The position numbers were made by a program, and so were the translations under genes. Shown here piece by piece: positions 62,883 through 64,000 of a DNA stretch of 64,000 nt. This DNA comes from Rhizobium sp. SEMIA4064 (GTDB lineage: Bacteria > Pseudomonadota > Alphaproteobacteria > Rhizobiales > Rhizobiaceae). The notes below the pieces were generated by a model. That model did not search any database, was not told the origin of the DNA, and saw only the letters and a list, made by a program, of their open reading frames with translations. The number at the start of each line of letters is the position of its first letter. The first letter of the stretch is position 1. The DNA lies in contig NZ_PYJN01000010.1 in assembly GCF_003025035.1 (NCBI RefSeq), positions 62,001-126,000 on the forward strand. The letters are read 5' to 3'.

Positions 62883-64000
62883 TCAATCGTCTCCAATCTT
62901 GTGCCAGACGCGGCCGTCGCGCCCGATGAGCTCGTCCGCACAGGCCGGTCCCATGCTGCCCGGCGCGTAAGGGTCGGGTTTGCTGCCCTCGGCCCAGAGA
63001 TCGAGGAAAGGTTGCACGGCCGCCCAGCCGGCTTCGATGCTGTCGGCGCGCTGGAACAGGGTTTGGTCGCCGACGAAGAGTTCGTAGAGCAGTGATTCAT
63101 AGCCCGTCTGATGACCAATGTCGAAATGGTCGGCATAGCGGAAGTCGAGCTCGATCGGCGAGGTCTTCAATGCCAACCCCGGCGATTTGATGGAGATTCC
63201 CATCTGCAGCCCTTCGTTCGGCTGCACCTGAATGATCAGCTTGTTCGGCGGCAAGTCCGGTCGCGCGGCTACGCGGGGAAATTGCGCGAAAGGCACCTGT
63301 CGGAAGGTAATGACGACTTCAGTGTCACGCGCCCTCAAGGCCTTGCCCGTGCGCAGATAGAAGGGCACGCCTGCCCAGCGCCAGGTGTCGACGAAAAGTT
63401 TCAGCGCCACATAGGTTTCGGTATTGCTGTCTGGCGCGACATCCTGCGTCTCCATGTAGGCCGGCAGATCTTTGCCGTCGAGCTGCCCGGCGGTATAGGC
63501 ACCGCGCACCGCGTTTTTCGCCGCCTCGTCCGGTGAGTAGCGGCGCAGCGCCTTCAGCACCTTGCCCTTTTCGTTGCGGACGGATTCTGCGTCGAAGCTG
63601 TTCGGCGGTTCCATGGCCACCATGGCAAGAAGCTGGAACAGATGGTTCGGCACCATATCGCGCAGAGCGCCCGTCGCGTCGTAGAACTTGCCGCGCGTAC
63701 CGACATCCACCAATTCCGCCGCAGTGATCTGCACATGGTCGATGTAATTGTTGTTCCACAGGGCTTCGATCATCATGTTGGCAAAGCGCGTCGTCATGAT
63801 GTTCTGCACCGTTTCCTTACCAAGGAAATGGTCGATGCGATAAACTTGGCTCTCATCCGCGCTGTGCAGAAGCGTCGCGTTCAGCATCTGCGCGGAAGCG
63901 AGGTCATGGCCGAACGGTTTCTCGATGGCGATGCGCCGGAAGACGCCGGCGGTTTCATCAAGAAGCCCATGCTCGGCGAGGCGGCTGGTGATGTCGCCGA
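62883..64000 (-). CDS. zwf: glucose-6-phosphate 1-dehydrogenase (5' end cut by window edge)
   Basis: First enzyme of the oxidative pentose phosphate and Entner-Doudoroff pathways in rhizobia. About 372 residues are present and the reading frame stays open to base 64000, so the N-terminal NADP-binding region is missing. The active-site signature RIDHFLGKETVQNIM is complete. EVVITFRQVPFAQFPR and WPSGSMGP-like APGSMGPACADEL are near the C-terminus. In rhizobia zwf is commonly followed by pgl and edd; here it is the first gene seen at the right edge and is followed by the metallophosphoesterase on the opposite strand. Confidence 0.95.
   Translation of the reverse strand, partial: GDITSRLAEHGLLDETAGVFRRIAIEKPFGHDLASAQMLNATLLHSADESQVYRIDHFLGKETVQNIMTTRFANMMIEALWNNNYIDHVQITAAELVDVGTRGKFYDATGALRDMVPNHLFQLLAMVAMEPPNSFDAESVRNEKGKVLKALRRYSPDEAAKNAVRGAYTAGQLDGKDLPAYMETQDVAPDSNTETYVALKLFVDTWRWAGVPFYLRTGKALRARDTEVVITFRQVPFAQFPRVAARPDLPPNKLIIQVQPNEGLQMGISIKSPGLALKTSPIELDFRYADHFDIGHQTGYESLLYELFVGDQTLFQRADSIEAGWAAVQPFLDLWAEGSKPDPYAPGSMGPACADELIGRDGRVWHKIGDD

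Overview
This 64 kb window looks like chromosomal DNA of a Rhizobium-type alphaproteobacterium. It is GC-rich, with dense Rhizobiales-style gene content: a RopA-like porin, a TIGR03808-type Tat protein, a paired methylmalonyl-CoA mutase, betIBA, RES-Xre, and short palindromic intergenic repeats of a rhizobial kind. The assignment rests on protein and repeat recognition by eye, not on a search. I saw no rRNA, tRNA, CRISPR array, integrase, transposase or phage module. Genes run off both ends: a LysR regulator on the left and zwf on the right.

Layout. 0-5 kb: partial LysR regulator, SAM methyltransferase, a class I DAHP synthase preceded by a previously unlisted aromatic-rich leader peptide and terminator hairpin (a likely attenuator), a major porin, and a VanZ-like membrane protein. 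5.5-9.7 kb: assimilatory sulfate reduction, cysH-cysD-cysN, with a divergent Rrf2-type regulator. 9.8-13.8 kb: choline to glycine betaine, betI-betB-betA, with a palindromic operator and a rhizobial repeat between betB and betA. 13.8-21.2 kb: HdeD-like protein, orphan ParD-like antitoxin, an EAL-CBS-GGDEF protein, quinone oxidoreductase, an MFS exporter with a divergent SufR-like regulator and repeated operator half-sites, and a ReAV-type asparaginase. 21.2-25.5 kb: an island of poorly characterised envelope proteins (DUF2254, a small exported protein, DUF2092, DUF2127, PAP2) with a degraded 0.8 kb stretch. 25.5-30 kb: DeoR regulator, a DUF4406-like protein, two glutathione S-transferases, MmcQ/YjbR, a 59-residue gene and a LysR regulator.

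30.2-40.6 kb: a seven-gene operon. A fused indolepyruvate:ferredoxin oxidoreductase-type enzyme is followed by the leucine/isovalerate catabolic genes liuA, liuB, a Rid-family gene, liuD, liuE and liuC. This would take a 2-oxoacid to acetyl-CoA plus acetoacetate. 40.6-49 kb: Tat-exported right-handed beta-helix protein, PAS-GAF-GGDEF-EAL protein, TMEM175-like channel, a DNA-repair pair (ligase-associated exonuclease and ATP-dependent ligase) and an exported alpha/beta hydrolase. 49-52.8 kb: both methylmalonyl-CoA mutase subunits, split by a long inverted-repeat element. 52.8-64 kb: two tandem L,D-transpeptidases, ohrR/ohr peroxide defence, an Xre-RES toxin-antitoxin pair with a promoter palindrome, MarR regulator and DUF899 protein, VOC protein, HerA-like DUF853 ATPase, a small DUF protein, a metallophosphoesterase and zwf.

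The main themes are carbon and amino-acid catabolism (leucine, propionyl/methylmalonyl-CoA, asparagine, choline), sulfur assimilation, envelope maintenance and redox defence. The observations most worth following are the aromatic leader attenuator, the 2-oxoacid:ferredoxin oxidoreductase heading the liu operon, and the Rid protein inside that operon that has lost the RidA active-site arginine.
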